Shown here: positions 33,063 to 40,735 of the stretch, piece by piece
Numbering within the stretch: position 1 is the first letter of the stretch
Layout: each line of letters opens with the position of its first letter
From: CALXQW01 sp031553045
Lineage (GTDB): Bacteria > Verrucomicrobiota > Verrucomicrobiia > Opitutales > Intestinicryptomonadaceae
Length of the DNA stretch: 64,000 nt
Direction: 5' to 3'
Assembly: GCA_031553045.1 (NCBI GenBank)
Contig: JAVBLZ010000001.1
Coordinates: 248,001-312,000 of the forward strand
Translations under genes and position numbers: made by a program
Notes under the pieces: model-generated
Databases searched by the model: none
Told to the model about the DNA's origin: nothing
The model's input: the letters and a program-made list of their open reading frames with translations, nothing else

Positions 33063-34389
33063 GCTTATAGAAAAGTATAAATCTAGCGGGCCAAGATACA
33101 CGTCTTATCCCACTGCCCTCAGCTTTTCGGAAAACGCCGACGCCGCACTTTTGGCGGCTTCTTGCGTAAATCAAGACTCAGATTTTTCCCTCTATGTGCA
33201 CATACCTTTTTGCCAGTCTTTATGCAGATTTTGCGCCTGCTCTACCACAATTTGCAAAGACGTAAAACTGGTTGATGAATATTTGGACTTATTAGACAAA
33301 GAGCTTCTGCTCTGGAAAAAATCAGGATTAAAAAATCGCAAACTCAAACAGATACACTTTGGCGGCGGCACCCCAAATTTTCTTTCGCCAAAGCAGATTG
33401 GGTTGCTCAATAAAACCATTGAAAGATATTTTGAAAAAGATTCCGACTGTGAATTTTCCGTCGAGCTTGACCCCAGAACCCTCAATTTGGAAAAAGTTGA
33501 AGCCTTTGCCGCTTCCGGTGTAAATAGGGTGTCTTTGGGCGTGCAAGATACAAATGAACAAACGCAAAAAGCCATAGGCCGTATTCAGCCGCATGAGCTG
33601 AATCTTAAATCTGTACAATGGCTTAAAACTTGCGGCATAGATAAAATAAATGTGGATTTGATTTACGGTCTGCCGCTTCAAACCGCCGAAACTTTTTCCC
33701 AAACAGTTTCAGATGCTCTTGAAATTTCTCCTGATAGGATTGCGCTTTTTCAGTACGCTCACGTGCCTTGGGTAAAGTATTCGCAAAAGAGTCTGGAAAA
33801 GCTAGCCCTGCCGACTTCCGCCCAAAAGGTTGAAATGTTCATAAGCGCCATGCGCACATTTGAAAGCGCAGGTTTTGAATATATAGGCTTAGACCATTTT
33901 GCGCTACCTCAAGACACGCTAATTGAGGCAAGAAAAAATAAAACTTTGCAAAGAAATTTTCAGGGATACAGCACGCACGGCGGTTTAAATTCTTTGGGGA
34001 TAGGTTTGACTTCAATATCTCAGACCGCCTCTACTTATAGGCAAAATCACAAAGAGATGGCTTTGTATAAAAAATGCCTGCTGGAAGAAAAGCTTCCCAT
34101 AGCCAAAGGCATAGTTTTAAATGCTGAAGACATTTTGCGCAGGCGTATAATTATGGACATCATGTGCAATCTGAACATTACTTTTTCCGATTATTGCCCT
34201 GACTTTGCGGAAAAATTTTCAAAAGGCTTTGACATTCTTGAAAAAATGTCAAAGGATGGGATTATCAATTTAACACCAAAGAGCTTGTCCGTTACTAAGT
34301 TGGGAAGAATATTTTTAAGATCCGTGGCTATGGTTTTTGATGAATATTTTTCGGCGGACGACAAAGGTAAGTACTCCAAAACTTTATAG
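33049..34389 (+). CDS. hemN: Oxygen-independent coproporphyrinogen III dehydrogenase HemN
   Basis: Radical SAM enzyme converting coproporphyrinogen III to protoporphyrinogen IX without oxygen. 446 aa. The start PRYTSYPTAL is characteristic of true HemN rather than the HemW chaperone. The cluster motif is Cys55-x3-Cys59-x2-Cys62 with the additional Cys64 (CQSLCRFCAC), and GGGTPNF and the C-terminal HemN domain follow. Use of the anaerobic enzyme fits a microaerobic or anaerobic lifestyle. Overlaps hemE and precedes a nitroreductase by 8 bases. Confidence 0.94.
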   Translation: MELSRLIEKYKSSGPRYTSYPTALSFSENADAALLAASCVNQDSDFSLYVHIPFCQSLCRFCACSTTICKDVKLVDEYLDLLDKELLLWKKSGLKNRKLKQIHFGGGTPNFLSPKQIGLLNKTIERYFEKDSDCEFSVELDPRTLNLEKVEAFAASGVNRVSLGVQDTNEQTQKAIGRIQPHELNLKSVQWLKTCGIDKINVDLIYGLPLQTAETFSQTVSDALEISPDRIALFQYAHVPWVKYSQKSLEKLALPTSAQKVEMFISAMRTFESAGFEYIGLDHFALPQDTLIEARKNKTLQRNFQGYSTHGGLNSLGIGLTSISQTASTYRQNHKEMALYKKCLLEEKLPIAKGIVLNAEDILRRRIIMDIMCNLNITFSDYCPDFAEKFSKGFDILEKMSKDGIINLTPKSLSVTKLGRIFLRSVAMVFDEYFSADDKGKYSKTL

Positions 34390-34397
34390 GTATAATA

Positions 34398-34961
34398 ATG
34401 AACGAAACAATAAAATCTATACTTGAACGCAGAACAACCCGAGATTTCACGCAGGAACAAATACCTGACGATGCTCTTGAGCTTATAGTTGAATGCGCAC
34501 GCTATGCGCCTTCCGGCATGAACGCCCAGACCTGCCATTTTACGGTGATACAAAATGCCGAAATTCTTAAAGAGCTCAATGAAAAAACAAAGCTTGAGCT
34601 GCGCAACACAGGCGTATCGCGCCTTGTTGCAATGGGTGAAATTGCCGACTTTAATTTCTTCTACAACGCCCCCACCTTAATCATAATTTCCGCCGACCCA
34701 AAGAAGGCGGCAACCCCTGTTGAAGATGCGGCTTTTTGCATGCAAAACATCATGATTGCCGCACAAAGTTTGGGTATAGACTCCGCCTGCGTAAATTCAA
34801 TTTGTTTTGTGCACAATAAGACTGAAGTGCGCTATTTACTCAGCGATATTGAAGTGCCCAGCAAAAACCACGTCTATGGTTGCATTGCCCTTGGTTACAG
34901 TAATTGCGGCAAACCTGAAGCGCCGGACCGCACGGGGTTTGAGTTTAATTACGTGCGTTAA
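34398..34961 (+). CDS. Nitroreductase-family flavoprotein
   Basis: 187-aa FMN enzyme of the nitroreductase family. The FMN phosphate-binding ERRTTRDFTQEQIP start, the APSGMNAQTCHFTVI block and the C-terminal GCIALGYSN are present. Substrate cannot be inferred; family members reduce quinones, nitro compounds or act in ferredoxin-linked redox. Last gene of the murJ, hemE, hemN, nitroreductase run, ending at a strong terminator, so a redox link to anaerobic haem synthesis is possible but unproven. Confidence 0.88.
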   Translation: MNETIKSILERRTTRDFTQEQIPDDALELIVECARYAPSGMNAQTCHFTVIQNAEILKELNEKTKLELRNTGVSRLVAMGEIADFNFFYNAPTLIIISADPKKAATPVEDAAFCMQNIMIAAQSLGIDSACVNSICFVHNKTEVRYLLSDIEVPSKNHVYGCIALGYSNCGKPEAPDRTGFEFNYVR

Positions 34962-34975
34962 AACTTAAAAAAAAC

Positions 34976-35009
34976 AAAAAGACTAAGAGGAATTTCTCTT
35001 AGTCTTTTT
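34976..35009. terminator. Bidirectional terminator
   Basis: Stem AAAAAGACTAAGAG (34976-34989) with CTCTTAGTCTTTTT (34996-35009), A-rich on the left and T-rich on the right. It separates the converging nitroreductase and PIG-L operons. Confidence 0.92.
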
Positions 35010-35047
35010 GTCTTACACGAAATCTTGCCGTCTGAGGCTAATTGAGG

Positions 35048-35728
35048 CTAATTAATTTTGCGGGTCATTACAAATGCCTCTGCGGCAAATAAACCGCAGA
35101 TAGAACCCCTAAATTTTGCCAATGCCTCTAAACCTTCTAAAGAACGAGGGTTTGGGAAATCTTTAATTTGGCTTTTATACTTTGAGAACGCCTTGAGCTT
35201 TATATGCAAAAAGTCGGTAACATCCGTAAACACATTGGGGACAAAAGCGCCTTCAACGGTGTCTATATTCCAATGTGTTTCAGAAAGAGTTTCATACATA
35301 TAAACTTCTTTCACGCCCCTTCCCAATTCTGAAATCGGCCTTATTGCCACTTGGAGGGCGTAACAAATTTCTCTGTGGTCTTTATGAAGGTCATTTATAA
35401 ATGGCATGTAAATAATATTCGGACGAACTTTTTCCAGCACGGCAAAAACTTCTTTATTTATTATGTGGGTGGGTTCCGTAGATAACAGTGCTGCGGGAAG
35501 CTCTGAAAAAATTATTTCTTTTACGCCCAATACATCCATGGCATCGCGCGCTTCCTTGCGCACAATATCCCAACCTTCTTTTTTGAAAAGCGGATGAGGA
35601 TTCACCCCATGACCCGTGAGCACAGACACAAACACCTCATCACCCATACTCGAGTGTTTTGCGATGGTTGCGCCCAATCCTAAAGTTTCATCGTCCGCAT
35701 GCGGGGCTATCACAAGAATCCTACTCAT
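35048..35728 (-). CDS. PIG-L/LmbE-family N-acetylsugar deacetylase
   Basis: 226-aa zinc-dependent deacetylase of the PIG-L/LmbE family. The metal and catalytic motif is PHADDETLG (residues 9-17, His10 and Asp/Glu), with the second His in DLHKDHREICYA near 115-125. Relatives deacetylate GlcNAc-type sugars. It overlaps the formyltransferase by 8 bases and ends a three-gene operon with a sugar transferase, which points to sugar modification before or after lipid-carrier loading. A 10-bp direct repeat (GAGGCTAATT, 35034-35053) spans its stop codon. Confidence 0.88.
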   Translation of the reverse strand: MSRILVIAPHADDETLGLGATIAKHSSMGDEVFVSVLTGHGVNPHPLFKKEGWDIVRKEARDAMDVLGVKEIIFSELPAALLSTEPTHIINKEVFAVLEKVRPNIIYMPFINDLHKDHREICYALQVAIRPISELGRGVKEVYMYETLSETHWNIDTVEGAFVPNVFTDVTDFLHIKLKAFSKYKSQIKDFPNPRSLEGLEALAKFRGSICGLFAAEAFVMTRKIN

Positions 35729-36740
35729 ATTTTTCTCCTGTTAAATTCAGTATTTTATTTTCCAAATTATCTATTTTTTTATTAAGCAAATCAATCTGTG
35801 ACACCAAGTCCAAGCCTAACTTTACGCCGACTTTAATTTCAGGTCTGGAGCAATCATCCTCATAAAACCATTTGGTAATTTTTATAGGTTTTGTGCCTGT
35901 TTGGACGACAAAAAAATCTTTCTCCGAAACTAAAACCCTGCCCACAACGCCTCGATAATTATCAAAACTTTCATCCAATGCGGCACGCATAATAACAAGC
36001 TTTCTTTCATTATGATACGTGAACGCCCCAGGGTGAGGATTTGATGAAGCGCGTATCAGAGCATAGATTTCCTCAACATCGTCAGACCATACGATATGCC
36101 CGTCCGCCGGACGCCTTATGCCCGTATAAGTTGCCAAAGATTCATCCTGCTTTAATAGTCTTATAGAGCCCTTTTCTACGGCATCACAAAAAATGTCCAT
36201 TGCCTTGTCTATACACACTGCCAATTTTTCTCCGACATCGTCGGCGTGGTCATCATCATCTACTTTCAATGATACCTGAGCTATGATATCGCCGTCGTCA
36301 ACACCTGAAGAAATTTCAAAAAAAGTTGCGGCGGCAGATTTTTTCAAATAAGTTATCCAAGCAAGAGGCGCTCTGCCCCGACCCTCTGGCAGCATAGTGG
36401 GATGAAAACCTATATTGAGCTTTGCTATTGACATAACCGACTCTTTGGCCAACTGAGAAATACCCGCAATAAATAGTATATCCGGCTTAAGCTCGCAAAT
36501 TTTATCAACTACTTTTGCGTCATTTATATTATTAAAACTCCCATAGTATATGGAGTTTTTAGACGCTATATCTGAAAAATCCACAAAGCCGCTCACATTC
36601 TTTGACACACCGGTATCAAGGCCAAAGATTCCCACCAAATTCATATTGCGCCGCAGCAGACATTCTATTATGCGCAATGTCGAGCCTACAGCCCCCGCCA
36701 CCACGATTTTTGGATTTTTAATATCAATAAATTTTTCCAT
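35721..36740 (-). CDS. Formyltransferase-family protein (Fmt/ArnA-like)
   Basis: 339-aa protein with a Rossmann-like formyltransferase domain (1 to about 200), a C-terminal Fmt_C-like subdomain (YTGIRRPADGHIVWSDDVEEI) and a short coiled coil (LLNKKIDNLENKILNL). The folate-site region GFHPTMLPEGRGRAPLAW (111-128) has the catalytic His113 and the downstream Asp148 (VDDGDII), but Gly111 stands where Fmt, PurN and ArnA have Asn. Its neighbours (sugar transferase, PIG-L) suggest it formylates an amino sugar rather than Met-tRNA. Whether the Asn-to-Gly change is a subfamily trait or lowers activity is not decidable here. Confidence 0.82.
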   Translation of the reverse strand: MEKFIDIKNPKIVVAGAVGSTLRIIECLLRRNMNLVGIFGLDTGVSKNVSGFVDFSDIASKNSIYYGSFNNINDAKVVDKICELKPDILFIAGISQLAKESVMSIAKLNIGFHPTMLPEGRGRAPLAWITYLKKSAAATFFEISSGVDDGDIIAQVSLKVDDDDHADDVGEKLAVCIDKAMDIFCDAVEKGSIRLLKQDESLATYTGIRRPADGHIVWSDDVEEIYALIRASSNPHPGAFTYHNERKLVIMRAALDESFDNYRGVVGRVLVSEKDFFVVQTGTKPIKITKWFYEDDCSRPEIKVGVKLGLDLVSQIDLLNKKIDNLENKILNLTGEKYE

Positions 36741-36746
36741 GTTTAT

Positions 36747-37334
36747 CTATTTTTTCACAAATTTTTTTTCACCCAAAAGCACAACTGCAAATGTTTTAAT
36801 CATAATTTTAAGGTCCAGAAAAAAGGTGAGATTGTCCACATAATATGCGTCATATTTCCATCGCTCCGGCCAAGGCAAATAAATGCAGCCGCTTACCTGC
36901 GCAAGCCCCGTACAGCCTGGCAAAACCTCAAGACGCTTGCGGCCGTTGTCGTCAAAAATTTCAATGTCCGAAGTAAGGCAGGGCCTTGGGCCTATCAAAG
37001 ACATATCGCCAAGCAAGATGTTTAAAAATTGGGGCAGTTCGTCAATTTTGAACCTGCGCAGCAATGCGCCGCAGGGAATGTATTCATCAAACTTTTTGCC
37101 TGCATAAAGCTCGCCGGTATTGCCCCTGTTGGGATTGTGAGTTAGGGTTCTAAACTTGAATATTGAAAAAACTCTGCCGCCTTTTCCGAGCCTGTTCTGA
37201 CGAAAAAATATAGGCCCTTTTGAAGTGAGCTTTATAAACACCGCCACCGCCAAAAGAAGCGGAGCGCACGCCAACAAAAGCAGCAATGAAACAAGAATAT
37301 CTATTATGCGCTTAAAAAAGTTTTTATAAATCAT
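36747..37334 (-). CDS. Bacterial sugar transferase (polyprenyl-phosphate sugar-1-P transferase, PglC-like)
   Basis: 195-aa monotopic phosphoglycosyl transferase that loads the first sugar phosphate onto undecaprenyl phosphate. One N-terminal hydrophobic hairpin (IDILVSLLLLLACAPLLL) then the catalytic core: GPIFFRQNRLGKGGRVFSI, the Asp-Glu dyad in RRFKIDELPQFLNIL, and MSLIGPRPCLTSD. The C-terminal GLAQVSGC block is also standard. It leads the operon with the formyltransferase and PIG-L genes. Which surface polymer it starts is unknown. Confidence 0.92.
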   Translation of the reverse strand: MIYKNFFKRIIDILVSLLLLLACAPLLLAVAVFIKLTSKGPIFFRQNRLGKGGRVFSIFKFRTLTHNPNRGNTGELYAGKKFDEYIPCGALLRRFKIDELPQFLNILLGDMSLIGPRPCLTSDIEIFDDNGRKRLEVLPGCTGLAQVSGCIYLPWPERWKYDAYYVDNLTFFLDLKIMIKTFAVVLLGEKKFVKK

Positions 37335-37448
37335 AAGCTGTAAAAAACGCAGAAAATATACGCAATCAGAGTGCCTTCACGCAAGAAGATTTTGTTCCTT
37401 TACATTCAATTTTCTTGTTTATCAAAGAAAATTTCATATAAAAACGAT

Positions 37449-37916
37449 ATGCAAAAAAAATATAAGGCAAAATGTGATTGGTGGATTTTTGTGCTGTTAT
37501 TTTTTTCGCCGCCTTTGATTATTCTTGCAGAGCCAAGCGGCTCGACGGCAACTTATGTTTTGATTGCTGCAGCGATTTTTATTTATCTTTTATTTTTTTC
37601 AATACTGCTGCCCTTATCTTATATATTTGAAGAAGATTTCTTGCTTATAAAAGCTGGTTTCTTCCTGCGGGTAAAAATTCCGTATGCGGACATTTTGAGT
37701 GTGTCGCAAATGAAAATGTCCTTCTTTGACAAAGCCCCTGTAACCTCTCTTGATTGCGTAAAAATTAAACTGCCAATGGCAAAGTATGAATCAAAAATTT
37801 TCATACTCGCTACACATGCCTGGGGAAGCCCCTACGACTACGCCTTAGTTTGCCCTAAAAATAAAATGGAATTTATTGTGGAGCTTGAAGAACGCATAAG
37901 CCGCCTGCCCTCTTAA
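37449..37916 (+). CDS. Membrane protein with bacterial PH domain (bPH_4-like)
   Basis: 155 aa from ATG 37449 (an upstream GTG at 37371 would add 26 residues overlapping the promoter zone). Two N-terminal membrane segments (WWIFVLLFFSPPLIILA and VLIAAAIFIYLLFF) are followed by a small beta domain with KIPYADILSVSQMKMSFF, TSLDCVKIKL and VCPKNKMEFIVELEERI, the pattern of bacterial PH-domain family PF06713. Role unknown. Its stop codon abuts the stop codon of the converging GH9 gene with no gap. Confidence 0.75.
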   Translation: MQKKYKAKCDWWIFVLLFFSPPLIILAEPSGSTATYVLIAAAIFIYLLFFSILLPLSYIFEEDFLLIKAGFFLRVKIPYADILSVSQMKMSFFDKAPVTSLDCVKIKLPMAKYESKIFILATHAWGSPYDYALVCPKNKMEFIVELEERISRLPS

Positions 37917-40730
37917 TTAAGGCAGAGGCGTAAAGCCCGGCAATTTCGTGATATCTTCTGCGGGTTTTCTATCTTTTATTTTTTCAGAAGGCTTCCAGTT
38001 TGGGCTCATCAGCCAGCCCGTAAGGCAAATTGCGGGAGATATTGTTTCTGAAACGGTGTACTCGCTGGTGGGCACAGAGAACGCTTCGTCATTGGGGTAT
38101 CTGCGCCATACGGGCCAAACGTTGCTGACCTTTTTTAAGACTTCATATCTATCGCCCGCAACGTCGCCTAAAATAGATTTGGGCAGAAGCATGACAGGCG
38201 CCGGCGTAAAGCCTCTGTCGGGGATATGTTCATAAATTATCCCCTGACCCATTTCTATCAAATCTTTACGCATCATAAATGTGTATCTGTATGGCGTGAT
38301 GCCCAAGATGTATTCTTCGATACCGTCGGCGTAAGAAGGCAAATCCAAAAACTTAACAGGATACACATTGCCCAAGCCGGATGTCATAGTTGTACCCATT
38401 GGGTTTGCACCGTTGTGCCAGTCGTTGCACAAATATGCGGCGTCGAGAAATTTTTTGTTACTGGTGATAAAAAATGCGTTCATGAAAAATTTTGCAATCC
38501 GCAAGGGATGCGCATTTCCCCATGCCATGTGCGTAACATAATTGTGGCTTGGCGGATACCACGGCGTCCTGTATGAATAGGCTGTGTCAAGATATGCAAG
38601 GCGTTCTTCCGCAACCCTCACCATGCGCTCTGTCAAGAATACGTAAGGTTTTTGAAGTTCCGCACATTCTCCGCCCATGATTAAAAATTCTGAAAAATAA
38701 AGAGGATTTATGCGCCAAGTGGTTTCTTGAATGTTTCTATTTATTTTATCGTTAAAAGAGACGCATTTATCCAGATACTTTTTATTTTTTGTCAAAAGCC
38801 AAAGATTGAACGCCGCTTTAAACGTGTATTCTTGAGGGGCTTCAGGTTCTTCTTTGTATTTTACTTTTTTATTCTCATAAACTTTTGCGCCGCCCACAGT
38901 ATTTTTTTGGAATGGGTAAAGATATTCTTCTTGGAATCTGTTTACGGGATTAATAGCCCAATCATAGGCTTTTAAAGCGCTTTCAAGATATTTTTTTGCA
39001 TCCATCTCCGCACCCGCTTGCCTAAGCGCAAGAGAAAGCATTGAAGCATAAGCCGCATACTGCATCGTACTTTCCATAGTAGATGCCGACAAAAAATATG
39101 GCTGCGCATCCGTTGAGGGATTGTTGTTTTTTGGGTGAGAGCTTGCCTCTATCCAACCCGGAACCGCACCCGATTTTGCCTGAGCTTTAAGCCAGACTTC
39201 CATACCCCAGACGGCTTCGTCGATAATATCGGGTATGCCATTGCCAGACTCAGGTATGTTGAGTTGGGCGTCGGAAAAATTTGCGGGCGCAAAAAAGTAT
39301 GCCGCAAGCAGATCATTGACCACGTCGTAATGGTACGGTCTTCTGTCGTAGTCGGCGGCGTCATGCCAGCCGCCGTGCAGATTGCTTGGCTTGTCCGTCT
39401 TCATAGTGCCTATGAGGGCGAATGTGTTTAAGTCAAACTCTATTGGCGTTCCGTCTTCGTAAAAGAAACCATAGTCTCTTTTAATTCTTTGCATTTTTGG
39501 CTTGCCGTTTTCATCAACCTGATTGCCGTCTCTTGCAGCCCTGCCCGCCTTGAAGTGATTGTTGTTGGGCGGAAAATTTGCGATGTAAGTTGTCATGTGG
39601 CATTCGCCCATGGTCCAGTTTGTGAAAGGCTTTGCTTTGGCTATGCCGCAGCGTTTGTGGTACAAACCTTTTGCGTGGATATAGAATGCCTCCGCAACAG
39701 TGTCCCCTGAAATCCTGAATGTGTCCGACCTGCCGACCGTCGGTATATAAACATAGTATGTGCCCTTTTTTGAAAATGCGCTAAAATCCGCCTCGTAAGT
39801 TTGTTCGCCGACAAACCAGTAACCCTTGTCGGCAAATTGGCAATCTTGCCTGAAATTCAATTTGCCCGAAAATACATTTTTATGATTTTCATCTCTCAAG
39901 AAAAATTCCGCATCTTTAAGCCTTGTTAAATCAAGCGGCCCTAAAGCGCCAAGCCAAGACCCCACGTAAGCGTACTTGCGGCCAGCTTCCGGAGAGTAAC
40001 CCAACTGGTTTATTTTTATAGCCCTGCTTAAATTTTGTTCTTTAGAGTATCGGAATTTGACCTCTTGCGGCAAATCAAACTTCAGCGTATATTCCTGACC
40101 GTCTTCAAGCGGAGCTTTGAGTTTGATAAATGTGTAGTGCACATTTTCCCCGCTAACAGTAGAACGCAACTTGCCATCGGAAACATCTTTCACAAAAAAC
40201 TGCCCCTGTGGCTGCAACCAATAATCAATCTGGGCAATCTCAACGCCGTCGGAAATTTGGTAAAGCGCAAATTCTTTGAAGGCGTTTGAAATTGTCGGCA
40301 CATATTTTAATATGATATTTGCAAGCGCAATATTGTAAGAGATGTTCACTGTCCACTCTGGCAAGACGTTTGAAGCCGAGTGCATTCTTTTAAGCATTGC
40401 AGTACATTCATCTTCAAAGCGCTCATGCAAAAATTTGCTGTAAGTGCCCACAAGGCATATAGTGCTTTGGTCTATGATTTCCACGCGCAAATCCCCAACT
40501 ATGGGTGTGGAGATTGTAGAGCTTACCTTCATTGAAAGCGGATTGCCGCCTATCCCTGAAGTTATGCCCACGACACTTTGCTTTATGCCTCCCAAAAAAG
40601 AAGTCTCTTGTTTGGAATCTCCCTTTGAATTTGCGCCGGAGTCTGCAATTACAAAGAAATAAGCGGCAATGCCAAAAATCAAAATGGCAAATACAGACAG
40701 GATTTTTTTAACAATTTTCATTTCCGCCAC
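37917..40730 (-). CDS. Glycoside hydrolase family 9 protein (endoglucanase/cellulase-like)
   Basis: 937-aa exported GH9 enzyme. N-terminal membrane anchor or signal (residues 8-28), a beta-rich region to about 230, a CelD_N-type Ig domain (about 236-340, from IKINQLGYSPEAG), then the (alpha/alpha)6 barrel. GGWHDAADYDR (453-463) carries the catalytic base Asp; PTSEYTVSETISPA near the C-terminus carries the acid Glu. Beta-glucan or xyloglucan-type substrates are likely, unproven. Start may be GTG 40730 or ATG 40721. It follows a huge hybrid kinase by 5-14 bases, so kinase and enzyme are cotranscribed. Confidence 0.88.
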   Translation of the reverse strand: MAEMKIVKKILSVFAILIFGIAAYFFVIADSGANSKGDSKQETSFLGGIKQSVVGITSGIGGNPLSMKVSSTISTPIVGDLRVEIIDQSTICLVGTYSKFLHERFEDECTAMLKRMHSASNVLPEWTVNISYNIALANIILKYVPTISNAFKEFALYQISDGVEIAQIDYWLQPQGQFFVKDVSDGKLRSTVSGENVHYTFIKLKAPLEDGQEYTLKFDLPQEVKFRYSKEQNLSRAIKINQLGYSPEAGRKYAYVGSWLGALGPLDLTRLKDAEFFLRDENHKNVFSGKLNFRQDCQFADKGYWFVGEQTYEADFSAFSKKGTYYVYIPTVGRSDTFRISGDTVAEAFYIHAKGLYHKRCGIAKAKPFTNWTMGECHMTTYIANFPPNNNHFKAGRAARDGNQVDENGKPKMQRIKRDYGFFYEDGTPIEFDLNTFALIGTMKTDKPSNLHGGWHDAADYDRRPYHYDVVNDLLAAYFFAPANFSDAQLNIPESGNGIPDIIDEAVWGMEVWLKAQAKSGAVPGWIEASSHPKNNNPSTDAQPYFLSASTMESTMQYAAYASMLSLALRQAGAEMDAKKYLESALKAYDWAINPVNRFQEEYLYPFQKNTVGGAKVYENKKVKYKEEPEAPQEYTFKAAFNLWLLTKNKKYLDKCVSFNDKINRNIQETTWRINPLYFSEFLIMGGECAELQKPYVFLTERMVRVAEERLAYLDTAYSYRTPWYPPSHNYVTHMAWGNAHPLRIAKFFMNAFFITSNKKFLDAAYLCNDWHNGANPMGTTMTSGLGNVYPVKFLDLPSYADGIEEYILGITPYRYTFMMRKDLIEMGQGIIYEHIPDRGFTPAPVMLLPKSILGDVAGDRYEVLKKVSNVWPVWRRYPNDEAFSVPTSEYTVSETISPAICLTGWLMSPNWKPSEKIKDRKPAEDITKLPGFTPLP

Positions 40731-40735
40731 AAAAG

